A stretch of 64,000 nt of DNA from Plazaster borealis (Eukaryota > Echinodermata > Asteroidea > Forcipulatida > Labidiasteridae): NCBI GenBank assembly GCA_021014325.1, contig CM037473.1:23612822-23676821 (forward strand), written 5' to 3'. Below the pieces are notes generated by a model. It had not been told where the DNA came from. It did not search any database and saw only the letters and a list, made by a program, of their open reading frames with translations. Position numbers and translations under genes: made by a program. This document shows, one piece after another, positions 36,840 to 47,533 of the stretch; positions within the stretch are counted from its first letter, which is position 1; each line of letters begins with the position of its first letter.

Positions 36840-37017
36840 CTGAACTTAAGGTAAACACAAAAGGAATTGTAACTCCCAAGCCCTTGCACAGTTGCAATAA
36901 GTTGGCAATGTCCTTGCAGTTAGCTAACCTTAACATTCCCAAATCCTCTTCAGTTCTATTCAGGAAGTCGCTGATTTTTGTCTGGAAGTGCTTTATATTA
37001 TCATTTGGCCAGGTATA
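36840..37017 (-). CDS. Penultimate exon of the same unidentified protein
   Basis: A 178-nt minus-strand exon ending in TTAAGTTCAG before GTGAGG. It encodes 59 residues starting YTWPNDNIKHFQ, then FLNRTEEDLGMLRL, and ends TIPFVFTLSS, plus one base that completes a codon with the next exon. The middle is leucine-rich and helical in character. The acceptor (AACATCAG) has a weak pyrimidine tract, and an in-frame TAA lies just upstream, so the exon cannot extend further. The amino-acid composition argues strongly for coding on this strand rather than the plus-strand frame that overlaps it. Confidence 0.55.
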
Positions 37018-38354
37018 CTGATGTTATCCAAGTTCAAGTGTTGTGTTACCATTTAGTGAAGTTTTTTGAAGTATTTCAGTCTCTATCCAATAACACTACG
37101 GGGTTAGGGTAGCTTACACCCTTAACCCAATGAATATAGGCATTCCGAAGGGGAGTAGCTTACCCTCTTATTAGTCCTTATACCCAGTAGCAGCCATTTC
37201 CCTTTTAATTGAGGGGAGGATGTACAGGTTGGGCATTGATGAGGCTACATGCATACTCTCCTAATGTTTAAATAGTCCATATTGCTAAAAACATTAGGCA
37301 CTATGGATAAAAGTTCTTGTTACTTAAGATAACTTAAAAACAAAGACCGTTTCTTTCACTCCACACGCTACTATTTTATCCTCAATAGAACAATGGGAAA
37401 CATTCAGCAAATCTTGTTCACAAATGTTATATCAAGAGGGTTTTTTAACAGAAAAAACCTAAGCAAACTTATGTTTGTGAAAACATTTTTGTAAGATTGT
37501 GATTTGTTTGTAGTTGTTACATTTGGTGGTAGGCCTATATTTGTTTATTCTACTTTTATTCCTCTACTTTTGGGTCTCAGGTTTTAAAACAAAATATGTG
37601 AATATATAAATAAACCTTGTACAAAAACAGCAGGATGGAAAACACATGGTTTTTATGGTGTTTTTTGTTCCATTTCTTTCATTTATGGCATTCCTTCCAA
37701 AATTCAATTTTTGTGTCTTATTTCATGATTCTTAAGAAGAAGAATAAAAACAAAAACACTGTTTTAAAATTTGTTTATACTTATTGGTAGAGGGGCTAAC
37801 AATACCTATACATACTCCAAGCAAATGCATAACCAAAGTAGTTTGTGATGTCCACATTGGAGAACAGAAACCAAATTGACATGAGCCACACAGTTCTTTG
37901 GTCATCACCGGCTTGGCATTTGAGTGAAGTAAGTACTGGCCGTTTAACTGACTTGATGAAACTTAACTGTTTGATTGTAAATGTACATTGTGTATATAGT
38001 AGTGCCATTCTGGAGGCGCATGAGTCAAGCCTTCGTGTTTCTCGGTTGGCAGTTTACTGAAGATCTTATTAAAATGGTCCCTTAGTGGGCGTGATATTTT
38101 TAAAACAAGGGTCGTTTTTGTATCCTTTGGTTAGGTACTAAACGTTGAGCTCCTTTAAGGGTTTCAAGCCTGCAGTAATCACAACAAAATTCTGAAAATG
38201 TTTAAGAAATATACCAAAGCAAGCATTGTGTCTGTGATTCGACTACTGCGCAAGGTGTCCTTCAGCCCTATTCAGTGCAGTTTATCAGCAGTGCCCATTG
38301 GTGTTACTTGTCTGACCAAACCAATGAACAGTTTCTTTATCATTTGTGTGTCGT
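37018..38354. other. No further exon recognised
   Basis: Upstream exons of the minus-strand gene should lie at higher coordinates, but none could be joined in phase. A splice-like open segment around 37800-37935 is open on both strands and fits neither neighbour. Confidence 0.35.
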
Positions 38355-38620
38355 CACTGAGCGGATAAGAACACCGGACTCGAGCTCTGGTGTTTCTGAT
38401 CAGCAGAGTGTGGGTTCGAGTCCCGGCCGTGTCCTTAAGCAAGACACTTAAGCAGCCGTATGTGCCATGTGTTGTGTAATGCACATAAAAGAACCCAGTG
38501 CACTTTATCGTAAAGAAAAAGGGGTTTGCCCCGGTGTTCCTGGTCTGATCGGCAACATATTGCGCCACATTGATACGCCCATTGGGTGTGATAAAGCGCT
38601 ATTATAAGAACCAAGTATAT
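38355..38620 (+). mobile_element. tRNA-derived SINE D, best copy
   Basis: Head AGCGGATAAGAACACCGGAC and B box GGTTCGAGTCC (tRNA-type Pol III promoter) near 38404, then GTCCTTAAGCAAGACACTTA, ATAAAAGAACCCAGTG and GGTTTGCCCCGGTGTT, ending GATAAAGCGCTATTATAAG. This is the most complete copy of the family in the window. Confidence 0.75.
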
Positions 38621-38700
38621 TTATCACCTGAATCTTCTTGACTGCTGCACAAGTTCAGCCTTTCAATCTAGTCCTATCATGTGGACGTCTTCTGCTGCAG

Positions 38701-38743
38701 AACTCATAGGCACCTGTATTTGCCCCCTGATCAGGATATTTAG
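38701..38743 (+). other. Exon-like segment (coding status doubtful)
   Basis: Preceded by a pyrimidine-rich stretch ending TTCTGCTGCAG and followed by GTAAGTT. One of its three frames is open (LIGTCICPLIRIFR). It may be an exon of the same transcript as the segments at 39151-43506 or a non-coding RNA. Confidence 0.25.
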
Positions 38744-39150
38744 GTAAGTTGCTTTTTTCCTTGTAGTTTGACCATTCAATTAGTGTGCAACAGTTAAGTC
38801 ATCTACACAAGTACACTTGTATACATTACAGAATACCTCCTAAAATGTTGATACAAGTTTCAGACTTTTTTGTCAGCAAAGGCCATTGTTAGTGTTGGTT
38901 AAAGCTGTCAAATCATGGATATTTAGTAGAGGACATGTATCCAGTCCGGCATTTTAGCCAATCACAGAGATGTTCAAATATCTTGATACTTGAGTGTAAC
39001 TTTTCATATCATCTCCAAGAACAATTTTCCTTACTCACATTTATGTTTTGCCTGAATTACCTTTTAATATATCCTTCAAGGAAATAGCAACATGTTCGTT
39101 TTGGGGCAATTTTTTTAATTGTATTTTCATGTACCTCTTTAAGTTTGTAG

Positions 39151-39203
39151 TTGAGATGCCCAAGGACCAGTTGAAGACATGGAACTTGTTTGATGTGCTT
39201 CAG
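39151..39203 (+). other. Exon-like segment A
   Basis: 53 nt between TTTGTAG and GTATGC. Open in one frame, giving EMPKDQLKTWNLFDVLQ. Its sequence resembles the segment at 40438-40492 (both start TTGAGNTGCCC and share GAAGACATGGAACT), so it looks like a tandem exon duplication with a mobile element inserted between the copies. Confidence 0.3.
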
Positions 39204-39238
39204 GTATGCATATATATTATATCATAAAAATGCAGAAG

Positions 39239-40359
39239 TACGGAGCCCCTAAAGGGACAGGTAAAATAAAAGTTGAAAAGGTTTAAAAAAATATCACAAT
39301 TATTTCGTCCCCTCGAAATATTATTTCGTTCCCTTGAAAGAATATTTTGTGCCCTTGAAATACTATTTCGTTACCATGAAATATTATTTCGTCCCCTCAA
39401 AATAATATTTTGTTCCCTCGAAATCATTTTGTTCCCTCGAAATGCTATTTCGTTCCCTCGAAATATTATTTCATTCCCTCGAAATATTATTTCATTCCCT
39501 CGAAATATTATTTCATTCCCTCGAAATATCATTTCATTCCCTTGAAATGTTATTTCGAGGGAATGAAATGATTTTGAGGGAACAAAATATTATTTTGAGG
39601 GGACAAAATAACATCTCGAGGGAACGAATTGATGTATTATTTCGTAGGACGAAATATTATTTCGTTCCCTCGAAATAATTGAGCGGCTACGGAGGCCTTT
39701 ATATGCTATATAATTTCCAAGTATCATTACGAGATTGCCGTACAAATAACAACCTGTAATGTGTTTCTTTGGGTTTTGGGTGGTTTTTTTGTGTTGCTGC
39801 TGTTGTTTGTTTTGAGGGTTTTTTTCCCAGGGGATTCACGTCGTTTTCTTAATAATTAAATTGAAGTTGCATTATAGTCTCAAGTAGAGTGAGAAGAGAA
39901 AGGTTGGTAGAATTCTGTAAAAGTCTTAAGTTTTAGGCGTACGAAGAAAAAATGTATAACAAATTACAAGGGATAAAAAAAAGATGGGCTGTCAATCAAC
40001 TTGGCGTTCTATTATTTACTTTGCTCAATTAGGAAAGTCAGTGAAATACAATACGATTTAGTTGTAATAGAATACGGAAAAGATACACACAAAAAATGGT
40101 TTTAATATCCCATAAATTCTCTTGGCATATCAAGGACTGCGTACCAGCTAAATTGTTTCGTTCCCACAAAATATTATTTCATTTGAACGAAATAGTATTT
40201 CGAGGAAACGAAATAACATTTTGAGGGAACGAAATGATATTTTGAGAAAACGAAATAATATTTCGAGGGAATGAAATAATATTTTGAGGAACGAATTAAT
40301 TTCATCATTTTTGTTCCCTTTTCAAATTTTATTTTACCTGTCCCTTTAGAGGCTCCGTA
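39239..40359. mobile_element. Foldback/MITE element carrying two palindromic arrays
   Basis: The termini are inverted repeats of about 40 bp: TACGGAGCCCCTAAAGGGAC at the left, and at the right the complement of TACGGAGCCTCTAAAGGGAC. Flanking TA suggests a TA target site, as in mariner-type MITEs. Inside, 39300-39680 and 40155-40300 are arrays of a unit near 20 bp that is itself palindromic (CGAAATATTATTTCG plus TTCCCT), and the units change orientation around 39550. The middle, 39700-40150, is unique. The repetitive frames through the arrays are not genes. Confidence 0.75.
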
Positions 40360-40437
40360 CAAAAGAGATGTTATTGTTGCCCAGTGTAAATTTCAAACTG
40401 TTTACATGTACTTTCTTGAATTTTCTTAAGACTGCAG

Positions 40438-40492
40438 TTGAGCTGCCCGTGCAAAATCATGGAAGACATGGAACTAGTTGGATATGCTTGAG
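40438..40492 (+). other. Exon-like segment B (similar to A)
   Basis: 55 nt between AAGACTGCAG and GTATGT. Open in one frame (ELPVQNHGRHGTSWICLR) ending in phase 2, which joins in phase with the segment at 41747. Compared with A it is two bases longer, so the reading frames of the two copies do not agree. This weakens the coding case. Confidence 0.3.
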
Positions 40493-41746
40493 GTATGTTG
40501 AAGCTTGTTTCTATGTTTGTGAATGTATTTATAATATCTGTTGCAAAAGATTTTGAGAGAGTATTCTTTGTGCAGACTGCAGGGCCAAATTATCAGAATT
40601 TTTTAAAACATTGTTCCGACTTATTATGACAAAAAACATGCAGACATAATTTTACCAACATTTGCAACAACATTATTCAGTTAATTAGTTTACTTGAATA
40701 AAAAGCTTGGCACACATTTTGGGAAATGTTCGTCAAAAATCATATGAGGCACTTGATCACTTAATAGTAAGATATGCTGATATACTGAGGAAATATTGTA
40801 TGTGTGTTCAATAATCCCGTCCCAAACTGGCCACTGCCATTTTCTTATGGTCGCCTTGACATGACATGACATAAAAAGAGTCGTTCGCACTTCAACTTCA
40901 GTGGGCATGCACTATGTTCGTCACTGACCAACCACTAGTTAACTATTTGTCATTGATTGAACTTGCTCTAAGGTAAGCACAAATGTTTTGTGATCTTTTT
41001 AAGTCTTAATGAGCTGCTTGTGTATTTCTTCTTCATGTGCCTTGCCAGAGCCTTATGTTGTTGACCATACACCTGAAATAATCTGATTTCTAGCCCCACA
41101 TAGATTGCACCTCCGTAGTGCCAGTATTATTCCATGAACCCCAATCTTTGATGCCCGTATGGTCTGATACCCTCAAATCAGCTTTCAATGGCTAGTGTTT
41201 CCAACCATCTTTTCAGATAACATGCCCAACAAAAAACAGTTGTCATTTTCTGATTGTCTTACCTACCATCTCTGATAGGTTCAGTATTTGTATTAATTTA
41301 TGGCTGCAACAGCCTTCTCTACAGTCTTCCAACCAAAGCTGGCATAGTATGCTGAAAGTCGATACTGCTTTAATAGAGTGCCTTCGAAGTTACATACGAT
41401 CCGAATATAAAAAATATCATACAAGTTCCTAGTTATTTAGATCCTTAAGACAGTTTTAAGGTGTTAATATTGTTGTTTGGTTAAACTAATACACCCGCCT
41501 TTACTCCTTAAACAAAATGCATTTTGAAAGCAAATCACGGTCCGGATTCCAATGTGGGGTTTCCTGTTATGGATGCACACACAAAATAGACAGGCTCCAA
41601 ACTTTACATGCACATTGTCACATTGTCAATAATACAAAAAGTCTACATGACTGAAAGCGAGACTCGCGGCGTACAAACTTTTTGTAGTGCCAAAATGATA
41701 CAAACATTTCTGATGGTGAGTGTTTCTTTTATCTTTTTCTTATTAG

Positions 41747-41824
41747 GGTGAGCTATATCTTGGACTTGTTCCAAGATTTTAAACAGGATGCCACAGGACC
41801 AGATGGAGATATCAGATTACAAAG
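41747..41824 (+). other. Exon-like segment C
   Basis: 78 nt between TTTTTCTTATTAG and GTATTA. One base plus 25 codons plus two bases, open, starting VSYILDLFQDFKQ. It joins segment B in phase. No family recognised. Confidence 0.3.
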
Positions 41825-41899
41825 GTATTATTGTACAGACAGTCTTTTGATGATGACTAGAGTCTTTTAAGACTTGTTCTCAATGTTAAAATATTGAGA

Positions 41900-41960
41900 A
41901 CAAACTAATCGGCTCTGAAAAGAGCCAACACCTCTACAAGAGAGATTATTACACCGTTTA
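41900..41960 (+). repeat. Recurrent double-hairpin motif, second hairpin only
   Basis: GGCTCTGAAAAGAGCC forms a 6-bp hairpin followed by AACACCTCTACAAGAGAGATT, the same arrangement as in the copies near 1554, 32290, 33235 and 60400. The first hairpin is not clear here. Confidence 0.4.
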
Positions 41961-42114
41961 CCCATAAAGAATTAATCTATTTCTAGTTATTGTTAATATG
42001 TTGATAAATGGTTTCAAAACTAGGCAAGATTTCAAAACTTATTAAACTTATTGTGTCAAAATTCTGAAATTTTATTTAAAATGTACACTGTATTGTCTTT
42101 TAAATGTATAACAG

Positions 42115-42190
42115 ATCTAGTATGTGTGGAGAGTGTTGACTCCTTTGCTTGTGTTAGGACATCTCTCAAGTTTCAGCTCAGCATTCTGAG
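42115..42190 (+). other. Exon-like segment D
   Basis: 76 nt between TGTATAACAG and GTATGC, with one open frame (LVCVESVDSFACVRTSLKFQ...). The phase does not follow from segment C, so it would need a different partner. Confidence 0.2.
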
Positions 42191-42816
42191 GTATGCAATA
42201 AATTCTTTATGCACTTGCTTTACATTAATAAATAAACAAATTTGATAAAATACAGCATTTGTATTTTCCAAGAGGTGGTGCAGCCATCATGCCGGAATCT
42301 TAGTTGCACTGTTATTTGGCAAGATTATTAATTTCCAGGCCATCTCTTTGAAGTATGCAAGCCTATTCACTCCTAGGTAAAGAGAAGAAATTATGGTTAC
42401 CCAAATACAGTGACCAAGGAAGATTGGTTTCAAACACATAGGGCATCAAACACATGTGAGCTGCACTAAATAACTTTTTGCTGACATTTCAGAGTCTAAC
42501 CCTGTACATTAACATTCCATGGTTTCATATTTTGTTTTAACGTAGGCTAGCTGTCTTGGGTTTGCTTCCAGTTTCATCATTGATATCTTCATCTTTCATG
42601 TCCGGAGACATCTGCAAAGTGTCTGCTGAATAAGGTATGTTACTATATCTTTATATTTCAGAGGATGGTGAACCCCTTAATTTCTCACAGGAGCATGTTT
42701 AACCCTTTATAAAGACCATAATATATCAGCGTGGTCCAAAATTCCCATAGTGGCTACAAACGGCCGCATGATTTGACCTACATCCATTTAACCAAAAAGG
42801 TCATAGCATGTCCTCG

Positions 42817-43214
42817 TAAAGGTCATCTTTTTTTTCTTTCTTCAACATAATGCTGATTTTTTGGCAAAATTATCAAGAAAGATACAATTAAATTCACTTC
42901 TGAAAATTTCAGTTGAATACGTTGTCTACTTGTTGAAAAAAAAACGGGAAAAAACCGTCACAAGATTGTCAAATCCATCAACGTTTAGCAAGGAGATGGC
43001 CTCAGCATTGGGGAATGGACACCAACCTTAGAAATCTGAGAAACAATTCATGCATGAGTTATTTCTCCGATTGAAATGTTTTTGTTGATTTCTAAACAAC
43101 AATAATTTCACAAGATGCTTACTACCATTACCATCTTTATAACAAGTAAGCTTTCGGATAGAAATAAATTGCACTTTTTCTCGGGGTCATTACCAAAGTA
43201 TGACCCTACCTTTA
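42817..43214. mobile_element. MITE family B, copy 2
   Basis: Left end TAAAGGTCAT and right end ATGACCCTACCTTTA correspond to the left end of copy 1 (TAAAGGTAGGGGTCAT) in inverted form. The body matches 4622-5035. Non-coding. Confidence 0.7.
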
Positions 43215-43419
43215 AGTGTTAGTTAACATACAAGGAGCAGGGCATAAAGGCTGCAATACAATAACAATTTTACTGTATTGTTAAATTAAGCATTTGGGTG
43301 ACATTTTCTGACACCCAAAACAAATTGCATTAATTATCAATAGTGTGCACACTTGTCGTAATTCTCTTTTCCTTTTATAGCATACCTATACAATTTTGAT
43401 GTGTTCTTTTATCTTACAG

Positions 43420-43506
43420 GATCTATTCATTGAAATGTTTGATCACCCAGGAACTCTCAAGAAGGCCCCCTACCCCCCAAGGAGAAGACATCATAGCTTG
43501 ACGTGA
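43420..43506 (+). other. Exon-like segment E with stop codon
   Basis: After ATCTTACAG, 28 codons run from DLFIEMFDHPGTLKK to RRRHHSLT and a TGA. The basic tail and strong acceptor look exon-like, but the splice-like segment before it (about 42583-42645) has stops in all frames, so no in-phase partner is established. Confidence 0.3.
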
Positions 43507-44320
43507 GCTTTTCTTCTCTCATGTTTCTTTCATGAAGTAACATTTAACCAAGAGTATATTTGGACAATTCGTTTGGTATTGTTATACCTGCGGATGCAAG
43601 TGGCCCTGGTTATAATCACCATCCATCCCCCCATCTCCCCCTTACAGCAAATCAGAGAGAAAACACTTAAAATGTTGTGGTTTATATTGATTGTAGGAAC
43701 ATTTCAAAAACTCACGCCCAAAGCAAATGAAAATTTTAAACTAGTACCCTTTCCAGCTATTGTTTGTGTTTGTATTAAATACTTTTATAATGCTGTGTGC
43801 CAACCCACTTTAGCATGCCAAATAGCTCCTTGCTGGGCATTTCTGTATTCATTGAAGAAACATCTTCAGTCTTGCCAGAAAATAGCTGTTCTTAAGAGCC
43901 ATTTGTTAATATATACCAAAAAGGTCATAGTAAAAGTCATGTCGTCAACTTACAATTTCCCATAACTTGTCTGTGGACTGTGTTTATAGAGGGCGCTGTT
44001 ACGAATTGTAGTGATATACTGTTGGTTGAACATACGGCTATAAACCAGGCACTTTGTGTCTGAATTTGAAGACTCTTTCATAATGCCTATTTATACAGAT
44101 TCCTATTGTCAAGAAAAATTGCCATTGTTATAACTTAATAACTCATATTGTGGTAGTTTTTTCGCAACAAGTAAAATTCTAGACCCTTTGTCTTGATTAA
44201 TCAAAATATATTAAATTGTTCAATTTTATTTGCTTGTAATGACTGTATTGTTTCTGTGCGCAGTTTACTAGAATTACCAGTACTGTGACATCATGCATGG
44301 AGTGCCTGGCTTAGAGCCCT
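43507..44320. other. No recognised gene
   Basis: A 130-codon plus-strand frame (43573-43965) of hydrophobic and cysteine-containing composition has no family signature. It may be part of a 3' UTR. Nothing else is recognised. Confidence 0.35.
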
Positions 44321-44480
44321 GTTAGGGTTAGGGTTGGGGTTAGGGTTAGGGTTAGGGTTAGGGTTAGGGTTAGGGTTAGGGTTAGGGTTAGGGTTAGGGT
44401 TAGGGTTAGGGGTAGGGGTAGGGGTAGGGGTAGGGTTAGGGTTGGGTTGGGTTGGGTTGGTGTTAGTGTTAGTGTCAGTG
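44321..44480 (+). repeat. Interstitial telomeric (TTAGGG)n with variant units
   Basis: About twelve TTAGGG units at 44321-44410, then GGGGTA units, then TTAGGG and GGGTT units, and finally GTTAGT/GTCAGT to about 44480. TTAGGG is the usual animal telomere unit. The change from one unit to another is along the array, not random. A glycine-leucine frame through it is an artefact. Confidence 0.9.
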
Positions 44481-45800
44481 TTACACTTGGCTTGTATTCA
44501 TATAGCTGTTGAACTTTTTCTTAAAAGGAACAACACAATATTTTAAACTCAAGTTCACAAGTAATGATTAACTTCCCTATAGTGTTATGAGCTTTTTTGA
44601 TGCATTGAGGGGAGTTCTCTTTTAAAGGTGTATTTCAATTTTTTCAGCACAATCATTGGAATAATTTTTAAAAATTGATGTGAAAAGCATAAAAACTACA
44701 AATAAGAGGTGAAGCCCATCAATATAATTTGTTTTCCATCTAACATGCTGGGGGAAAAGAGAGGGTCTAATTTGTTAGGCCTTTCTTTTAACATATTTGC
44801 ATTGAGAAATAAAGTGAGAAATAAATAGGATGGGAAATAAAGGAATTCTAACATTTTTATGCAATCAGATTTTAAAGAATATTTTACTTGAAATTTTGAA
44901 TTTAGAATTGAAACATGAAGTTCATTGGAAATTTTTCAAACTATTGATACAAAATGATTACAGACAAGAATTTTGTTTAATGGTCAGTCGGGTGATGGGA
45001 AACAATTTGTTTAGTTTTTTGTTGGGCCTTACCAAAATTGTTGATGAGTCTTTTTCAAAAAATTATGGTGAAAAAAGAAATTGAACCAAAATCAATCAGT
45101 CAAAAAAATCGTTTGTTTTTTGTTTTTTGTAAATAGGGCAAAATCTGAAGTGAAAAAAATGGCTTCTAGGTTCTAACATTACATTATAAAAAAGTGTAAT
45201 GATTAATGTGCTAAATTTATCAAGTTGTTTTAATATAGTTATGTTTTTTGAATAATAAATAAACAATATATATAACAAGAGAAAAGGCATTCCATTGAAA
45301 TCGTATTTACTTAATTGTGTAAGATTGGAACTTAACTTAATTTTGTACCTTTTGAGATAAGCAATTACGCGAAAATTGTTGACGCGAAATAAATGAGCAA
45401 AAAAATAATACATACAAATGCAAAAGTACAAATACAAGTCATAATGAGTAACTCAGAATTTCAAAGAAATTAATTCAACTACCAAACATACAACAAATAT
45501 TTTTTTTTAAAGTACCACCTAGGACACAAGATCAATATTTTCATTGAATTAAAATATAGAAAACTGAAATGGTTGCCTAATAAACTGATGTGCTTTAAAC
45601 ACTCTATAAAAGTATAAAAGCTCAATAATAATAAATACGCCAATGGTCATGCTTCAACAAACTTGTACAGAGCACAGCAGAAGAGGAAATATTTGTCAAA
45701 TGACCATGACCATGCTTAAAAACAGCCACATATAAACTACCCACAAATTATTAAAACCGTGTGAACATGGTTACACCACATTTCCCAGACTTTAAAGAAT
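44481..45800. other. AT-rich, no gene recognised
   Basis: Open frames on both strands at 44830-45440 overlap and consist of A/T-rich codons, with no splice sites or domain signature. Confidence 0.45.
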
Positions 45801-46270
45801 TGCGATTACACACAAATTTTATAAGTAAAGAGGGCAGCAGACTTGAAAAAATATAGTTGAAATGACCATGAACATGCTTTAATACTTGCATACACAAATT
45901 TGTAAAATCGCAAAATACGCACACATTTACACCTCAAGAGGGCAGCAGACATGGAAAAATAAAGTCCAAATGATTATGAACATGCTATAGTACTTGCATA
46001 CACAAATTTTTAAAATCGAAAATACGCGCACATTTGCACCTCAAGAGGGCAGCAGACAAGTCCCTACACTTATTCAAGTGGCCTTAACAACACCAACATA
46101 CATCAATGTTACAATTTCATAAAATCGCAAATGCGCATTATTTTGAACCTATAGAGGGCAGCAGACAAGCTGAAAAATCATTCCGACTGACTATTTCTAA
46201 CATGCTGAATACTCTGTAAAATCGCAGTATGCTTTTTTTTTCTTCTCTAGAGGGCGACAGACAAGCAAAC
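45800..46270. repeat. ~107-bp tandem repeat with GAGGGCAGCAGAC core
   Basis: GAGGGCAGCAG(AC) occurs at about 45830, 45938, 46045, 46154 and, altered, 46250; spacing is 107, 107, 109 and 96 bp. Units also share AATGACCATGAACATGCT and ACACAAATTTNTAAAATCG. Confidence 0.75.
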
Positions 46271-46399
46271 AAATTGTAGACCTTCTTTTAACATAATTCA
46301 ACACAGTTACACCAGCAAAGAACATTTTATAATATCACCGAAAAACAAAATAATAATATTTATATTGCACCAACTGAGGGCAGTTGAGGAGAATTACGA

Positions 46400-46825
46400 A
46401 AGTGATCAAACAATCTCAAACATCCCCTTAAAAAAAAAAATAAGCGCAACAACCTTTGAAACTTACCAATAGCTAGAGAGCAGCAAACCAAAAACCATAA
46501 CAACCAAACAAAGCTAACTTTGTTGATCACATTTAATATGCAACAATATGTGTACGTCTATAGGGCAGCTGCAGCACTTACAAAATACGCAAACCCACAT
46601 TGGCTTGACCACCATAATTTACCCAATTTCAAACATCCCCTTAAAAAAAAAAGCGCAACCTTTGAAATTTACCCTTAGCTAGAGAGCAGCAAACCAAAAA
46701 CTAAAACAACCAAACAAAGCTAACATTTGTTGATCACTTTTAAACAATAATGTGTACGACTATAGGGCAGCTTCAGCACTTACAAAATACGCAAGCCCAC
46801 ATTGGCTTTTAAAGGACCACCATAA
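46400..46825. repeat. ~200-bp tandem duplication
   Basis: Two adjacent copies (about 46410-46605 and 46620-46810) share AAACATCCCCTTAAAAAAAA, TAGCTAGAGAGCAGCAAACC, ACCAAACAAAGCTAAC, GTGTACG and TATAGGGCAGC. Confidence 0.75.
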
Positions 46826-47230
46826 TTAACCCATTCGAGTGTGGCCCTTGCCCACCCTCAACTCAGTCCACCAGGCCTTCAGCCCTACCCATCATCAGCA
46901 CCCAGCATCACTCAGTCCATCCATTCCAGTAACTGCCGTCCAGCTACACCATCTACCTTACCCACCCCAAGACTGTGCACCTTCAGCCTATCCAAGTGAC
47001 TACCGATGCAGCCCTTATACCCACCCCTCAACTCAGTCCACCAGATTTCCAATCCCAACCCTCAGTCAATCATCCAACCAGCCCTTACCCACCCAAATTC
47101 TTCAGCAGTCTAACCCCAGTGACAGCCATCCAGTCCTCAAGCCCCTCAGTAGCCCATCCCCAGTGACTGCCATATAGCCCTCCAGCCCCTCTCAACCCAG
47201 AGCTCCAAGGCCCTTGGTCAACCCTCAGAT
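46826..47230. repeat. C-rich degenerate tandem repeat
   Basis: Repeated phrases CCCACCCTCAACTCAGTCCACCAG and CCCAGTGACTGCCAT recur, with very few G on this strand. A 112-codon proline/serine/histidine-rich frame spans it, but periodicity at the DNA level and neighbouring in-frame alternatives make a gene unlikely. Confidence 0.6.
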
Positions 47231-47333
47231 CAGCCAAAAATCCAAGGCTCGAGCCAGGGAAAACTTTCGGTGAAATTTTTTCTAAGTCAGGCCATTCTAA
47301 TATTCATCAGGTCAAAAATCGTATGATTTTCAT

Positions 47334-47405
47334 GAAAGCTCAGTAGCAGAGCGGTAAGAGATAGAGGCTACAGAGCTAAAGGTACCAGGTTCAAGCCCTA
47401 CCCAT
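47334..47405 (+). ncRNA. tRNA-like unit with intact A and B boxes
   Basis: An A box TAGCAGAGCGG (47344-47354) and a B box GGTTCAAGCCC (47388-47398) match the Pol III consensus at tRNA-like spacing. However, the acceptor and anticodon stems do not pair convincingly, so I read it as a tRNA-derived SINE head or tRNA pseudogene rather than a functional tRNA. It converges on the unit at 47446-47533. Confidence 0.45.
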
Positions 47406-47445
47406 TTTTACTAGAAATTTAAAAAATTGTCTTTTTACTGGAAAA

Positions 47446-47533
47446 AAAGGGCCCCGCCGGGATTTGAACCCCCCGAGCTCACAGCCCCAGAATTCTGGAA
47501 GCTGTGAGCTAGCCCGCTGGGCCAAATCGCCGC
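47446..47533 (-). ncRNA. tRNA-like unit, minus strand, intact A and B boxes
   Basis: On the minus strand TGGCCCAGCGG (A box) is followed by a CTCACAG...CTGTGAG arm and GGTTCAAATCCC (B box). It fits a tRNA-like fold with an extended stem, but 5' and 3' ends do not form a clean 7-bp acceptor stem. Faces the plus-strand unit 40 bp away. Confidence 0.45.

Noticed and set aside
37800..37935. Exon of either the plus or minus gene
   Set aside because: Both strands are open with splice-like borders, but neither joins its neighbours in phase.
39273..39678. Protein with repeated FPRNIIS or SLEILFH units
   Set aside because: The frames follow a palindromic DNA repeat in a foldback element; both strands are equally open.
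42540..42646. Internal exon joining segments C and E
   Set aside because: The downstream segment is blocked by stops in all three frames before the GTATGT donor.
44334..44546. Gly-Leu repeat protein
   Set aside because: It is the TTAGGG array read in frame.
46839..47177. Proline/serine-rich 112-aa protein
   Set aside because: DNA-level tandem repetition explains the frame, and a neighbouring frame is open over the same stretch.
47446..47533. Functional tRNA gene
   Set aside because: Pol III boxes are good, but the acceptor stem does not pair and no clear anticodon loop can be assigned.
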